DNA of 44,182 nucleotides, from positions 1-44,182 of the IMG/VR virus record IMGVR_UViG_3300009182_002237; one strand, given 5' to 3'. This DNA comes from a virus. A program made the translations under genes and the position numbers. Positions 7,239 to 14,723 of this stretch are shown one piece after another. Below the pieces are notes generated by a model that made no database searches, was not told where the DNA came from, and saw nothing but the letters and a program-made list of their open reading frames with translations. Position 1 is the stretch's first letter, and each line of letters starts with the position of its first letter.

Positions 7239-7436
7239 ATGAATCCTAATAAATCAGTTAGAATTGATATTTTAAAGGTTGGTGTGGAGGTATTCAGTAC
7301 CACTAATCATGGTCAGATTATGGTTACTGAATTCTATAATAAAGAAGAGATTGGTGGTGGTTTCTTTGATACTTTAGAAGAAGCATATAAGCATGTAGAG
7401 GAATACTTAAATGATGAAGAAAACAAGGATTGCTAA
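7239..7436 (+). CDS. Hypothetical protein, 65 aa
   Basis: I chose ATG 7239 (MNPNKSVRIDI), behind AGAGG, rather than an upstream start inside the previous gene. Ends FDTLEEAYKHVEEYLNDEE, a C-terminal acidic helix. Overlaps the next gene by 26 nt. Confidence 0.65.
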   Translation: MNPNKSVRIDILKVGVEVFSTTNHGQIMVTEFYNKEEIGGGFFDTLEEAYKHVEEYLNDEENKDC

Positions 7437-7686
7437 TAAAGTTGCAGAGGATGCTATGAATAGACTAGACGAGTTGGCGATACTGTGTTACTATGATACT
7501 GATTTTAACCCAGTATTTGATAAACAGATGTATGGCCAATTGATTGTAAAAGAGTGCGCTTGGTTGGTAAGACAGGAAATATTGAGACAGGAAATATTGA
7601 AGATTTTTAACGATCTTACGAGTTATACCTTGGAGGTTCTACTAGAGGAGAAGCTCAAAAAACACTTTGGAATCAATGACTTATAA
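7411..7686 (+). CDS. Conserved phage protein with IVKECAWLV-type helix, 91 aa
   Basis: Carries YGQLIVKECAWLVRQEI, the same FAeLIVrECa helix seen in the small genes at 9169 and 12099. This motif family is frequent in tailed phages with no assigned function. Residues EILRQEILK are a short internal repeat. Confidence 0.65.
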   Translation: MMKKTRIANKVAEDAMNRLDELAILCYYDTDFNPVFDKQMYGQLIVKECAWLVRQEILRQEILKIFNDLTSYTLEVLLEEKLKKHFGINDL

Positions 7687-7692
7687 AAACGC

Positions 7693-7720
7693 TTGACATT
7701 TGGTTGGAATCTGGTATAAT
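7693..7720 (+). promoter_or_regulatory. Sigma70-type early promoter
   Basis: TTGACA 7693-7698, 16-nt spacer, TATAAT 7715-7720, then AGAGTCTGATTAATTGAT. Upstream AATCAATGACTTAT matches the other promoter flanks. Confidence 0.85.
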
Positions 7721-7751
7721 AGAGTCTGATTAATTGATAAGGAATACTGAG

Positions 7752-7835
7752 ATGAAGAATTTTGATGCTGATGCGATGGTTGGGTATGTGTGTATTATGG
7801 CTGCTGTAGTTGTTATTGTCTTTGGTCTCTACTAG
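7752..7835 (+). CDS. Small membrane peptide, 27 aa
   Basis: MKNFDADAMVGYV then a single hydrophobic segment CIMAAVVVIVFGLY. ATG lies behind AAGGAA and just after an early promoter. One transmembrane helix, function unknown. Confidence 0.5.
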   Translation: MKNFDADAMVGYVCIMAAVVVIVFGLY

Positions 7836-7845
7836 GAATTTTATT

Positions 7846-8067
7846 ATGACTGAATTTAAGCGCACTGTGGTTGATGATTTTACTGATATGATCCAAGATG
7901 GTGCTAAGGATATGATATCTGGTGCTGGTGATTATGAGATTAAAGCATTTACAGTAGGTTACCTAAATGGTTTTCTGAATATGTTGGCCAAAGAGATTCC
8001 AGAGGTTCGTGAAGCGATAGAATTGCGGATGAGGAATTCATCATTAATGAGAAAGGAAGCAGCATAA
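7846..8067 (+). CDS. Hypothetical protein, 73 aa
   Basis: ATG 7846 (MTEFKRTVVDDFT) behind AGGAATTTT. Helical, with DFTDMIQDGAKDMISGAG and a C-terminal basic end. ATG of the next gene overlaps its stop by 1 nt, so the pair is coupled. Confidence 0.65.
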   Translation: MTEFKRTVVDDFTDMIQDGAKDMISGAGDYEIKAFTVGYLNGFLNMLAKEIPEVREAIELRMRNSSLMRKEAA

Positions 8068-8504
8068 TGGGTCTAGATATGTATTTGAGAGGTAATCGGC
8101 AGGTACGTGAGTATAAATCTGAAGATAAACAGTTATGCAGTGATATTAATGCATTACTTCCTAAGAATTTATTAGTATATGGTATTGATGCTGAAGTTGG
8201 TTACTGGCGCAAAGCTAATGCTATCCATAACTGGTTTGTGACTAATGTTCAGGATGGAAAAGATGATTGCGAAGAGTATGATGTAAGTAGAGAGCAGTTG
8301 GAACAATTGCGCCAGCAGTGTAAGATAGTATTGGGAAATGCTTCTTTGGCTTCTAGTATGTTACCATCTCTTGGCGGTTTCTTTTTCGGTGGTGTAGATT
8401 ACGATGAGAGTTATATGGGTGATCTAAGAGATACTATAACTATTATAGATAATACACTAGAGTTAGATAAACAATGGTCTTTTAGTTATACGAGTAGTTG
8501 GTAA
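8067..8504 (+). CDS. Conserved phage/bacterial protein (MGLDMYL family), 145 aa
   Basis: The layout MGLDMYLRG, then EVGYWRKANAIHNWFV, then DDCEEYDVSREQLEQL and a terminal GGFFFGG...YDESYMGDL, belongs to a widespread phage and bacterial family without assigned function. I recognise the motif order but know no activity. Soluble, cytoplasmic. Confidence 0.75.
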   Translation: MGLDMYLRGNRQVREYKSEDKQLCSDINALLPKNLLVYGIDAEVGYWRKANAIHNWFVTNVQDGKDDCEEYDVSREQLEQLRQQCKIVLGNASLASSMLPSLGGFFFGGVDYDESYMGDLRDTITIIDNTLELDKQWSFSYTSSW

Positions 8505-8529
8505 CTTATGATTCCGTCTGTAGTTATTA

Positions 8530-8559
8530 ATAAGTATATACATTTTCATAAGTATATAC
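8530..8559 (+). repeat. Two direct copies of ATAAGTATATAC
   Basis: The 12-nt element occurs at 8530-8541 and 8548-8559, an 18-nt period, just upstream of the gene at 8581. The spacing is near two helical turns and could form a paired operator; a 28-aa frame (8508-8594) also runs through it. Confidence 0.4.
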
Positions 8560-8580
8560 TCTTGAAAAGAGAGGTTAATC

Positions 8581-8778
8581 GTGGAAGAGGATAAATTTTG
8601 GTTAGCAGTATATAAGTTAATTACAATTACTGTATGTATTTTAATTGTTACATTAGGTGTTTGCACAGTATATACTAATGATAAGATATCAAAGGCTGAT
8701 GATCCGTTAGCTTATGCATGTGCTACAAGTGCTAATCCTACGATTTGTTTAACATACGCTGGACAGAAAAATGAATAA
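8581..8778 (+). CDS. Small single-pass membrane protein, 65 aa
   Basis: GTG start after GAGAGG. One N-terminal membrane helix (LITITVCILIVTLGVCTVY), then KADDPLAYACATS and ICLTYA. It is a paralogue of the protein at 42385, which has SKGVDPLSVKCAYTT and ICITYA. The two Cys could pair in the periplasm. A recurrent T4-like phage type; function unknown. Confidence 0.7.
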   Translation: MEEDKFWLAVYKLITITVCILIVTLGVCTVYTNDKISKADDPLAYACATSANPTICLTYAGQKNE

Positions 8779-8980
8779 ACCACAACTATGGTTTAGCAAA
8801 ACTAATTTGGAAACTGGTATAGTCTTTGAAGATAAGATATCTTCAAAGAATTGTTTAGATTGGGATAAAACTCCATTTGAGAGGCTGAATATCAAAGCGA
8901 AAACACGCATAGATGAGTTGAATACCAAAATGCCAGATGCGTGGAAATATGAACTGATTGGATGGAGGATTGAGGAATGA
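8771..8980 (+). CDS. Hypothetical protein, 69 aa
   Basis: Overlaps its neighbours by 8 nt and 4 nt. Product starts MNKPQLWFSKTNLETG and ends WKYELIGWRIEE. No recognised domain. Confidence 0.6.
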   Translation: MNKPQLWFSKTNLETGIVFEDKISSKNCLDWDKTPFERLNIKAKTRIDELNTKMPDAWKYELIGWRIEE

Positions 8981-9150
8981 AACAGGTGTTTTCTTATTCA
9001 TATGGTGAAGAATCATATGGAATAGTTTATCAAAATGGAATGGGATTGTATGAGGTATATGAAATCCCGCAGTATGGTGGTAATGAACGGTATTACCAGA
9101 CTTATAATTCAATTGATGATGCTATTCAAGCGGCAAAATCATTTACCTAA
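8977..9150 (+). CDS. Hypothetical protein, 57 aa
   Basis: ATGA overlap with the previous gene and GAGG upstream. Tyr- and Gly-rich (MKQVFSYSYGEESYG; YEIPQYGGNERYYQTY), ending SIDDAIQAAKSF, a common ending of small phage beta-alpha proteins. Confidence 0.6.
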   Translation: MKQVFSYSYGEESYGIVYQNGMGLYEVYEIPQYGGNERYYQTYNSIDDAIQAAKSFT

Positions 9151-9168
9151 TATGTTGGAGATGAAATA

Positions 9169-9327
9169 ATGAACGAACGAATCAAGGAGTTGAAAGATCA
9201 GTGTTATATTAGCATTATCAATCGAGACGGTGATAATCCATATGATATGGAGAAGTTTGCCGAGTTGATTGTTCGGGAATGTATTAATGTAGTAGAACGA
9301 GATTATCTCCGCCACGGAGCTTGGTGA
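9169..9327 (+). CDS. Conserved small phage protein with FAELIVRECI motif, 52 aa
   Basis: MNERIKELKDQC..., then EKFAELIVRECINVVERD and a short basic end. It belongs to the same recurring family as 7411 and 12099. GGAG (9157-9160) stands upstream of the ATG at moderate spacing. Confidence 0.65.
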   Translation: MNERIKELKDQCYISIINRDGDNPYDMEKFAELIVRECINVVERDYLRHGAW

Positions 9328-9402
9328 GTTGTTGTTAGATCATTTTTTTGATTGGGATTGAAGAATGAACAAGATATACATCATTTGTGCAAGGGGACAA
9401 GC

Positions 9403-9840
9403 ATGACTACAGAATGGAGTCACTTACCTAACGCAGAGCATATTAATTGGGTTTTGGACACACTAAAAGAAAATCCAGAGGTGTGGAGCGCTGCAACAGA
9501 TGCTGCTTGGCGTGTTGCGTGGGATGCTTCTAGGGCTGCTGCGTGGAGTGATGCGTGGATTGCTGCGAGGTATGCTGGGTGGGGTGTTGTGCGGGATGCT
9601 TCAATAAAGAATGCTGCGTTGGATGCTGCGTGGGCTGCTGCGTTGGATGCTGCGAGGAATGATGCGTTGGATGCAATTTTTGCACTTATCGCTTGGGATG
9701 ACTCAAACAAGTTGCTGAATATGTCAATTGAAGAAGTTGCTAAGTTAGGTAGTGAAGGTAACCATTCTGCTGTTCTTATGTTGCCAGCTGTCGTTGTCAA
9801 ATATAAACTAAAGGAGTTAAAGAATGAACGATATGTTTGA
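9403..9840 (+). CDS. Ala/Trp/Asp (AAWD) repeat protein A, 145 aa
   Basis: ATG 9403 behind GGGG; the first line MTTEWSHLPNAEHINW matches the paralogue at 10111. Residues about 30-90 are a degenerate repeat of D-A-A-W tetrads (for example DAAWRVAWDASRAAAW), expected to form one long alpha helix with Trp on one face. The C-terminal cap has AWDDSNKLL, GNHSAVLMLPAV. Function unknown; similar Ala/Trp-rich proteins occur in phages and bacteria. The gene and its paralogue flank one unrelated small gene. Confidence 0.7.
   Translation: MTTEWSHLPNAEHINWVLDTLKENPEVWSAATDAAWRVAWDASRAAAWSDAWIAARYAGWGVVRDASIKNAALDAAWAAALDAARNDALDAIFALIAWDDSNKLLNMSIEEVAKLGSEGNHSAVLMLPAVVVKYKLKELKNERYV
9480..9680 (+). repeat. 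GATGCTGCG(T/A)GG-type coding repeat
   Basis: Imperfect repetition of GATGCTGCGTGG (Asp-Ala-Ala-Trp) units inside the first AAWD gene. It is locally GC-rich against an AT-rich genome and creates long spurious frames on both strands. Confidence 0.7.
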
Positions 9841-10114
9841 GCCAAATAAAACCCATGGAATACTATATTGGAACGGAATCATGGAGGTGGAAGGTTTGGA
9901 ACTCAATAGGAAAATAGAAAGGGAAAGAATAGAGAAAATGAGCAACCAAGACATTATTAATTATGTAGACAATAGTATAGAAGAAATACAAAAAGCAATA
10001 GAAGCAGAGCGTGAAGCGTGTGCAACTATTTGTGAAACTCTTGAATTGCCTGAGTGGCCTGACAAAGTGCGTCAGCCATTAGCGCAAGCGATTCGAGCGA
10101 GGGGACAAGCATGA
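9824..10114 (+). CDS. Conserved phage protein with AEREACATICE motif, 96 aa
   Basis: Contains IEAEREACATICETL and ends LAQAIRARGQA. This Glu-Ala-Cys helix followed by AIRARG is, as I recall, recurrent in small phage proteins of unknown role. It sits between the two AAWD paralogues, overlapping both slightly, which suggests the duplication copied around it. Confidence 0.7.
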   Translation: MNDMFEPNKTHGILYWNGIMEVEGLELNRKIERERIEKMSNQDIINYVDNSIEEIQKAIEAEREACATICETLELPEWPDKVRQPLAQAIRARGQA

Positions 10115-10797
10115 CTGAAAAATGGAGCCACTTACCCAATGCCAATCACATCGACTGGGTCATAAAGACGCTAGAAGAAAACCAAGACGTGTGGGATGCT
10201 GCGGAAGATGCTGCGTTGGCTGCTGCGTGGGCTGCTGCGTGGAGAGCTGCGTGGGATGCTGCGAGTGCGGCTACGTTGAATTCTGCGTTGGTTGCTGCGA
10301 GGGATGCTGCGTTGGCTGCTGCGTGGGATGCTGCGTGGGATGCTGCGTGGGGAGCTATTGCCGCACTTGTTGCTTGGGATGACTCAAGCAATTTGTTAGA
10401 TAAGTCAGTTGAAGAAGTTAAAGGATTAGCTAGAGCAGGTAATCATGCGGCTGTTCTGTTATTACCGGCAGTGATTGTTGAGAACAAACTAAAGGAAAAT
10501 AAAATGACAAAAGACGAAAGTCATTTACCAGTTGAGGAACAGAGTCTAGTATTTCGGTTACAGAAACGGGCAGAGATTCGCAGACAGATTCCTGGTCGTA
10601 AAAGTGTTCAAGAAGGTTCTAATGATCGTATTGCTGATTTACTAGAAGAAGCGGCAAGAATTCCATCTGAGATTATAGATATACTAAAGAATGATGATTC
10701 TATCAGGCATCATGGTATGACTACATTTACTAGAGATGTAATAGATGCAGCAATGGCTAAAGCAATTAAATTGATTGAGAAGAAGTATAATGTCTAA
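10111..10797 (+). CDS. AAWD repeat protein B fused to a conserved phage C-domain, 228 aa
   Basis: Residues 1-131 are a paralogue of the protein at 9403: MTEKWSHLPNANHIDW, a purer DAAW repeat (about 30-85), then AWDDSSNLLDKSVEEV. From about residue 132 a different domain begins at an in-frame ATG (10504, after AAGGAAAATAAA) with QKRAEIRRQIPGRKSVQEG and DRIADLLEEAA, a common separate small phage protein. So this is either a gene fusion or two products from one frame via internal initiation. Confidence 0.7.
   Translation: MTEKWSHLPNANHIDWVIKTLEENQDVWDAAEDAALAAAWAAAWRAAWDAASAATLNSALVAARDAALAAAWDAAWDAAWGAIAALVAWDDSSNLLDKSVEEVKGLARAGNHAAVLLLPAVIVENKLKENKMTKDESHLPVEEQSLVFRLQKRAEIRRQIPGRKSVQEGSNDRIADLLEEAARIPSEIIDILKNDDSIRHHGMTTFTRDVIDAAMAKAIKLIEKKYNV
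10190..10370 (+). repeat. GATGCTGCGTGG coding repeat, second copy
   Basis: Near-tandem 12- to 15-nt units with GATGCTGCGTGG and GCTGCGTTGGCT forms. Purer than the first array, so it is probably younger or recently expanded by slippage. Confidence 0.7.
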
Positions 10798-10827
10798 TGA
10801 TAGTATTACTTGGATAGGAGTGGAAAG

Positions 10828-11130
10828 ATGACATACACACCAAATAGATGGTTAATGGTAAAGATTGATACAATCTATAAGATATTTGCTACATGGAGTG
10901 GTGGATATACTGATGGTGATAGTTGGCAATTAAATTCTGGTGTTAAGAGTGTTACAGAGGATGATGACTATTATTACTTCCACGGCCATAGTGGTTCTGT
11001 ATATGAATGTAGAAAAGGTTCATATGGAACAACAGGATACGGTGCTGGCGTGTTAAGTGGGTTTATGAAGAAGTATCCAATGGAAATTATGCCTGATAAT
11101 GTTAAAGTAATGGATATTGAATATTCATGA
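10828..11130 (+). CDS. Conserved phage protein (WSGGYTDGDSW family), 100 aa
   Basis: ATG 10828 (MTYTPNRWLMVKID) behind GGAGTGG. The segment YKIFATWSGGYTDGDSWQLN followed by YYFHGHSGSVYECRKGSYG is a recognisable pattern in tailed-phage accessory proteins with no assigned function. Probably a compact beta domain. Confidence 0.7.
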   Translation: MTYTPNRWLMVKIDTIYKIFATWSGGYTDGDSWQLNSGVKSVTEDDDYYYFHGHSGSVYECRKGSYGTTGYGAGVLSGFMKKYPMEIMPDNVKVMDIEYS

Positions 11131-11288
11131 CCTGGGCATTAATAATTATTACTATTGGAGCAATGAACCCAAATATGGAGATATGGGCAAAGTATGATTT
11201 GAAAGAAGATTGCATAGAAGCAAAGAATACTTTATCTGATAAAAAGATTAACTGTGTTTGTATTAAGATACCAACTAAAGGCAAATAA
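11127..11288 (+). CDS. Small exported or membrane protein, 53 aa
   Basis: ATGA overlap with the previous gene. Short hydrophobic N-terminus (MTWALIIITIGAM) and three later Cys (DCIEAKNTL; NCVCIKIP). Could be a small periplasmic protein; no family known to me. Confidence 0.55.
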   Translation: MTWALIIITIGAMNPNMEIWAKYDLKEDCIEAKNTLSDKKINCVCIKIPTKGK

Positions 11289-11452
11289 TGAATAACTGGA
11301 AAGTAGTATATACTGAAGATGAAAAGAAGTATGGAGAACAAAGACAAGCATATATTGATTACTTGTTAATGAAGGTACAAGAGAGTGATTGGCATGGAGT
11401 ATCTGATGCGGCAAATGATTTAAGAGTATTAGAAGCAAAGCATGGAAATTAA
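11288..11452 (+). CDS. Conserved small phage protein (DWHGVSDAANDLR), 54 aa
   Basis: TAATG overlap with the previous stop. The C-terminal QESDWHGVSDAANDLRVLEA is a recurring small-phage-protein motif. Helical, soluble, function unknown. Confidence 0.65.
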   Translation: MNNWKVVYTEDEKKYGEQRQAYIDYLLMKVQESDWHGVSDAANDLRVLEAKHGN

Positions 11453-11936
11453 TCCAAAGCATCTTCAAGCACATATGGAAGTAGCACATGTGTATGCGAA
11501 GTTGAGTAGTGCAGTGCGATTAAAGGTCGGTGCATTGATTATTAAAGATAATCGGATTATAAGTATTGGTTATAATGGTATGCCTTCTGGATGGGATAAT
11601 ACTTGTGAGAATACCGAATACGTTGGTAATAACGAACAAATCCCCTCTCCAGATGAAATGAAGCGATTAGGATTTACCGGCACTGGTAAAGGTTGGTATC
11701 GTTTAAAAACTAAACCAGAAGTAATTCATGCTGAGTCTAATGCGATATCTAAGTTAGCAAGGTCTACTGAATCAGGTGATGGTGCAATAATGGTATGCAC
11801 CCATGCACCTTGTTTAGATTGTGCAAAGTTAATCTATCAATCTGGTATTAAAGCATTTTATTATAATAAAGAATATAGAAGTATAGAAGGATTATCTTTT
11901 TTACGTAAATGTAATATTCATGTAGCAGAGGCTTAA
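11442..11936 (+). CDS. dCMP deaminase
   Basis: 164 aa. Zinc-dependent deaminase of the ComEB/dCMP deaminase family: the signature IHAESNAISK (His zinc ligand and catalytic Glu, residues about 95-104) and APCLDCAKLI (two Cys ligands). The substrate-side segment IISIGYNGMPSGWDNTCE is typical of phage dCMP deaminases. It converts dCMP to dUMP for dTMP synthesis in the cytoplasm, as T4 Cd does. It overlaps the previous gene by 11 nt. Confidence 0.92.
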   Translation: MEINPKHLQAHMEVAHVYAKLSSAVRLKVGALIIKDNRIISIGYNGMPSGWDNTCENTEYVGNNEQIPSPDEMKRLGFTGTGKGWYRLKTKPEVIHAESNAISKLARSTESGDGAIMVCTHAPCLDCAKLIYQSGIKAFYYNKEYRSIEGLSFLRKCNIHVAEA

Positions 11937-11940
11937 AACT

Positions 11941-12102
11941 ATGAATGTAGAACAATACCGAAGAATGGTTGAGAATAGAATCTATGAGAGGAAAATAGAT
12001 GATATTAAGCAACAAAGACGGGTAATGGAAATACAAGAAGAAAGACTAAGAGAAGAAAATAAAGTTAAACAATTAGGTCAAAATGTGGATGTTAAGGTAT
12101 GA
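11941..12102 (+). CDS. Hypothetical coiled-coil protein, 53 aa
   Basis: Highly charged helix rich in Arg, Glu and Gln (RIYERKIDDIKQQRRVMEIQ). Likely a coiled coil. ATGA overlap with the next gene. Confidence 0.55.
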   Translation: MNVEQYRRMVENRIYERKIDDIKQQRRVMEIQEERLREENKVKQLGQNVDVKV

Positions 12103-12347
12103 ACGAAGAATTATTTAAATCTAAAACTACAATGTTCTCTAGAGTACCCGTTAAGAGTCGCATAGATACTTACTATGAATTCACTGAACAACAATTAGAA
12201 GAATTTGTAAGGGATATCGTTAGAGAGTGTGCGGCAATTGCTAATGATAACCATGAGAATTGTGTAAAGTATGGAGAGAGTTTAGCTGGACTCATTTTAC
12301 CTAATACTGCAGACTTGATTAAATCACATTGGGAGTTAGACGAATAA
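12099..12347 (+). CDS. Conserved phage protein with VRDIVRECAAIA motif, 82 aa
   Basis: Shares the helix FVRDIVRECAAIAND with 7411 and 9169. Its final A overlaps the ATG of the exonuclease gene, indicating translational coupling. Confidence 0.65.
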   Translation: MNEELFKSKTTMFSRVPVKSRIDTYYEFTEQQLEEFVRDIVRECAAIANDNHENCVKYGESLAGLILPNTADLIKSHWELDE

Positions 12348-12922
12348 TGTTCATGTTTGATGTAGAGACTCTAAATAAAAATTCAAGTTCGGTAATACTA
12401 TCAATGGCTTGTGTTCATTTTGATCCTGATGCAAAACCATCACCAGAGACATTAAGAAAAGATTCTATCTTTATAAAATTTGATGCACAAGAACAGATTA
12501 AACAATATAAAAGAAGTGTATCTAAAAGCACTATTGATTGGTGGGCAAAGCAGTGTGAGAATGCTAGAATCAAATCATTTAAACCATCTGATATTGATGT
12601 ATCAGCAAAGAATGGTTTAGAACAATTAGCAAAGTGGGCTAATACTTATGGTAATGATAAAAAGAAATGGGTATGGGCTAGAGGTAATCTAGATCAGTCT
12701 GTATTGGATTCGTTATGTGATGATGTTGAAATAGAACCTGTATTTGAATACCATAGATGGAGAGATGTTAGGACAGCAGTTGATTTTCTTTATAATACAG
12801 AGAACGGTTATTGTAAGATTGAATATCCAGGTTTTGATTCTTTTTTACATGTTACCAAACATAATCCTGTTGATGATTGTATCTTGGATGTAATGATGAT
12901 TCTGTATGGAGTAAAGAAGTGA
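12347..12922 (+). CDS. dexA: DexA-like 3'-5' exonuclease
   Basis: 191 aa from ATG 12347. DEDD-type exonuclease resembling T4 exonuclease A: FMFDVETLN (DxE), STIDWWAKQ, WVWARGNLDQ (second Asp), YHRWRDVRTAVDF, YPGFDS and KHNPVDDC (His and final Asp). It would degrade single-stranded DNA ends in host DNA breakdown or recombination. The segment order matches T4-like DexA proteins. A longer TTG start at 12329 is unlikely. Confidence 0.85.
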   Translation: MFMFDVETLNKNSSSVILSMACVHFDPDAKPSPETLRKDSIFIKFDAQEQIKQYKRSVSKSTIDWWAKQCENARIKSFKPSDIDVSAKNGLEQLAKWANTYGNDKKKWVWARGNLDQSVLDSLCDDVEIEPVFEYHRWRDVRTAVDFLYNTENGYCKIEYPGFDSFLHVTKHNPVDDCILDVMMILYGVKK

Positions 12923-13098
12923 AAATAATAACCGAGATATTAATTATTATCATACTTTTTTCTTTATTGTTGGTTAGCATTAGTCTGAATATCGAAGATC
13001 AAAAGGTAATTGACTGTAGGTGGGCGGAGATTAGTCCAGATATGCCAGTCCAAGCAAAAGAAGAGTGTAGAAAAAACCCTTTAAAAACAACAACTTAG
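12919..13098 (+). CDS. Small membrane protein, 59 aa
   Basis: GTG start overlapping the previous TGA by 4 nt. Hydrophobic helix IITEILIIIILFSLLLVSISL, then a short external tail with DCRWAEISPDM and EECRK. This C-AEIsPD tail is a recurring phage small-protein type. Function unknown. Confidence 0.65.
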   Translation: MKIITEILIIIILFSLLLVSISLNIEDQKVIDCRWAEISPDMPVQAKEECRKNPLKTTT

Positions 13099-13105
13099 AA
13101 AACGC

Positions 13106-13133
13106 TTGACATTTGTTCCAACTATGGTATAAT
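13106..13133 (+). promoter_or_regulatory. Sigma70-type early promoter
   Basis: TTGACA 13106-13111, 16-nt spacer, TATAAT 13128-13133, then GTAGTCTGATTAATTGATT. Confidence 0.85.
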
Positions 13134-13163
13134 GTAGTCTGATTAATTGATTTGGAGCAGTAA

Positions 13164-13808
13164 ATGTTACATATTTCTAAAACCAGCAAGTTAGACAATA
13201 TTAAATCTTGGTCTTTACAGGCATTAACTACATGTCCTGGAAGTAAAGCAAAAGATGGTGGGTTGGTTGATGCATGTAAAGGTTGCTATGCTACTCAAGG
13301 TACATATCATTTTCCTGGCGTTAAATTAGTCCGTGCTGAGAATCAAGAGGATTGGGAACGAGATGGTTGGGTTGCCGATATGGTTGAAGCATTAAAGAAA
13401 CAAAAATATTTCCGTTGGTTTGATTCTGGTGATATGTATTCACTAAAGTTGGCAAATAAAATGCTTGAGGTAATGAAAGCTACTCCTCATGTGAAGCATT
13501 GGTTACCAACTCGCATGTTTAAATTTGTAAAATTTCAACCAATCTTGAAAGAGATGGATTCTTTACCTAATGTTAAGGTTCGCTTTTCAAGTGATTCTGT
13601 TATGGGTGAATTCACAAAAGGTATTCACGGTTCAACAATATTGCCTACTGATAATGTACCAGAAGGTGTTACATTGTGTACCGCATATCAGAATGGTGGA
13701 AAATGTTCTGGTTGCCGTGCATGTTATGATAAGTCGGTAGATGTGATTGGTTATCCTCAACATGGTCGGGCAATGAAAAAAGTTATTATGTTGAAAATTG
13801 CCGCTTGA
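13164..13808 (+). CDS. GP88-like cysteine-motif protein
   Basis: 214 aa. Conserved pattern: TTCPGSKAKD, DACKGCYATQGTYHF, FRWFDSGDMYS, HWLPTRMFKF, and a C-terminal cluster NGGKCSGCRACYDKSVDVIGY. This resembles the phage 'gene product 88' family, whose clustered Cys suggest metal or Fe-S binding. The biochemical role is not known to me. It is a single-gene unit between two promoters. Confidence 0.7.
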   Translation: MLHISKTSKLDNIKSWSLQALTTCPGSKAKDGGLVDACKGCYATQGTYHFPGVKLVRAENQEDWERDGWVADMVEALKKQKYFRWFDSGDMYSLKLANKMLEVMKATPHVKHWLPTRMFKFVKFQPILKEMDSLPNVKVRFSSDSVMGEFTKGIHGSTILPTDNVPEGVTLCTAYQNGGKCSGCRACYDKSVDVIGYPQHGRAMKKVIMLKIAA

Positions 13809-13833
13809 CATTGTAGTGATTCTGTTATATAAT
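13805..13833 (+). promoter_or_regulatory. Sigma70-type promoter overlapping a stop codon
   Basis: TTGACA 13805-13810 contains the TGA stop of the GP88-like gene; 17-nt spacer; TATAAT 13828-13833. It drives 13856 onward. Confidence 0.75.
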
Positions 13834-13855
13834 GTATTCTTTGATGGAGATTATT

Positions 13856-14011
13856 ATGAAGCCTATTACCAGTTTATATGAATTGTTGAATGAAACAAAT
13901 TGGCAACCATCCGAGCAGGAAATTGTAGAGATGGCAATGGAGTATGAATCACTGCAATATGCGGCAAATTCTTATGATGATGATGCACAATTTTATGGGG
14001 AGAATGTATAA
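13856..14011 (+). CDS. Hypothetical acidic protein, 51 aa
   Basis: ATG behind GGAG. MKPITSLYELLNETNW..., acidic C-terminus (SYDDDAQFYGENV). Its last base is the A of the next ATG. No known family. Confidence 0.6.
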   Translation: MKPITSLYELLNETNWQPSEQEIVEMAMEYESLQYAANSYDDDAQFYGENV

Positions 14012-14241
14012 TGGGTTATTTTTCTAATATGCAAGAACAAATTATTGATGCTTTTGAGGATGGTTGGACTCCGTTAGAAGTTGCAAAGATGTTGAAGGTA
14101 GATTTTTCCGATGTTAATTATGTTATTCAAAATTATTTGAATGATGATTATGATGATAGTATGGATGGTGACTTTGATAGTGCCATGACTTCTGCAGGTT
14201 TTGGCATGGATGAGGATTATGGAAACTTTGAGTATATTTGA
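14011..14241 (+). CDS. Small HTH-like acidic protein, 76 aa
   Basis: The N-terminal half, IIDAFEDGWTPLEVAKMLKV followed by DFSDVNYVIQNYL, looks like a helix-turn-helix; the rest is very acidic (DDYDDSMDGDFDSAM). Could be a small regulator or a DNA mimic. Inferred from pattern only. Confidence 0.55.
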   Translation: MGYFSNMQEQIIDAFEDGWTPLEVAKMLKVDFSDVNYVIQNYLNDDYDDSMDGDFDSAMTSAGFGMDEDYGNFEYI

Positions 14242-14398
14242 TATATCGTTTGCCCGACTTAATTTATTTTCTTTTATGTTAGGCATGACGTTTGCTTTTT
14301 TTAATCAAGGTTTATTTGGTAAAAATATAGGCAAATATATTATTGTATATTTCGCTTCAATTGCATTTTGGTATTATGTTATGGGGAACAGTGTATGA
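14219..14398 (+). CDS. Small membrane protein, 59 aa
   Basis: ATG 14219 with GAGG upstream inside the previous gene. Two likely membrane segments: LNLFSFMLGMTFAFF and KYIIVYFASIAFWYYV. Function unknown. Confidence 0.55.
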   Translation: METLSIFDISFARLNLFSFMLGMTFAFFNQGLFGKNIGKYIIVYFASIAFWYYVMGNSV

Positions 14399-14514
14399 TG
14401 CCTTTAAATAATGATCAGGTAATGGCTTTATTCATTTTGATCAGTATTGTATTTTTTCTCGGTTATTATGTTGGTAGAGATATTGAACGAACAAGGAAAA
14501 AAGATGAGTCCTAA
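14395..14514 (+). CDS. Small membrane peptide, 39 aa
   Basis: ATG overlaps the previous TGA (second ATG at 14398). One membrane helix (MALFILISIVFFLGYYVG) and a basic tail ERTRKKDES. Overlaps the next gene by 11 nt. Confidence 0.5.
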   Translation: MMPLNNDQVMALFILISIVFFLGYYVGRDIERTRKKDES

Positions 14515-14701
14515 ATGTAAAGAATTAGCATTGATGGCGGGTGGCAGTCATTATCCATTAGTGGGTGGTGATACTCTGGAACAGTTTATGCGGTTAACAG
14601 TAGAGGAATGTATTAAGATATTGCATGAACGGGAGGTACGCAATTCCAACTCTGCCAGACTGATTTTAAAGGAACATTTTGAGTTAGAAAAAAGTCAATA
14701 A
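14504..14701 (+). CDS. Conserved phage protein, 65 aa
   Basis: ATG 14504 (MSPKCKELALMAGGSHYPLV) behind AAGGAA. Contains LEQFMRLTVEECIKILHE, the recurrent phage FxxLtVeECi helix related to the IVRECI motif elsewhere here. Function unknown. Confidence 0.6.
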   Translation: MSPKCKELALMAGGSHYPLVGGDTLEQFMRLTVEECIKILHEREVRNSNSARLILKEHFELEKSQ

Positions 14702-14723
14702 AATCAATAAGTTACGATTACGC

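Noticed and set aside
9420-9845. 141-codon minus-strand Ala-rich frame
   Set aside because: Antisense shadow of the first AAWD repeat gene; no ribosome site or neighbour on that strand.
10122-10391. Cys/Gly-rich frame (plus) and Ala-rich frame (minus) over the second AAWD array
   Set aside because: Both arise from the GATGCTGCGTGG repeats read in other frames. The DAAW frame has the paralogue, the start site and the conserved ends.
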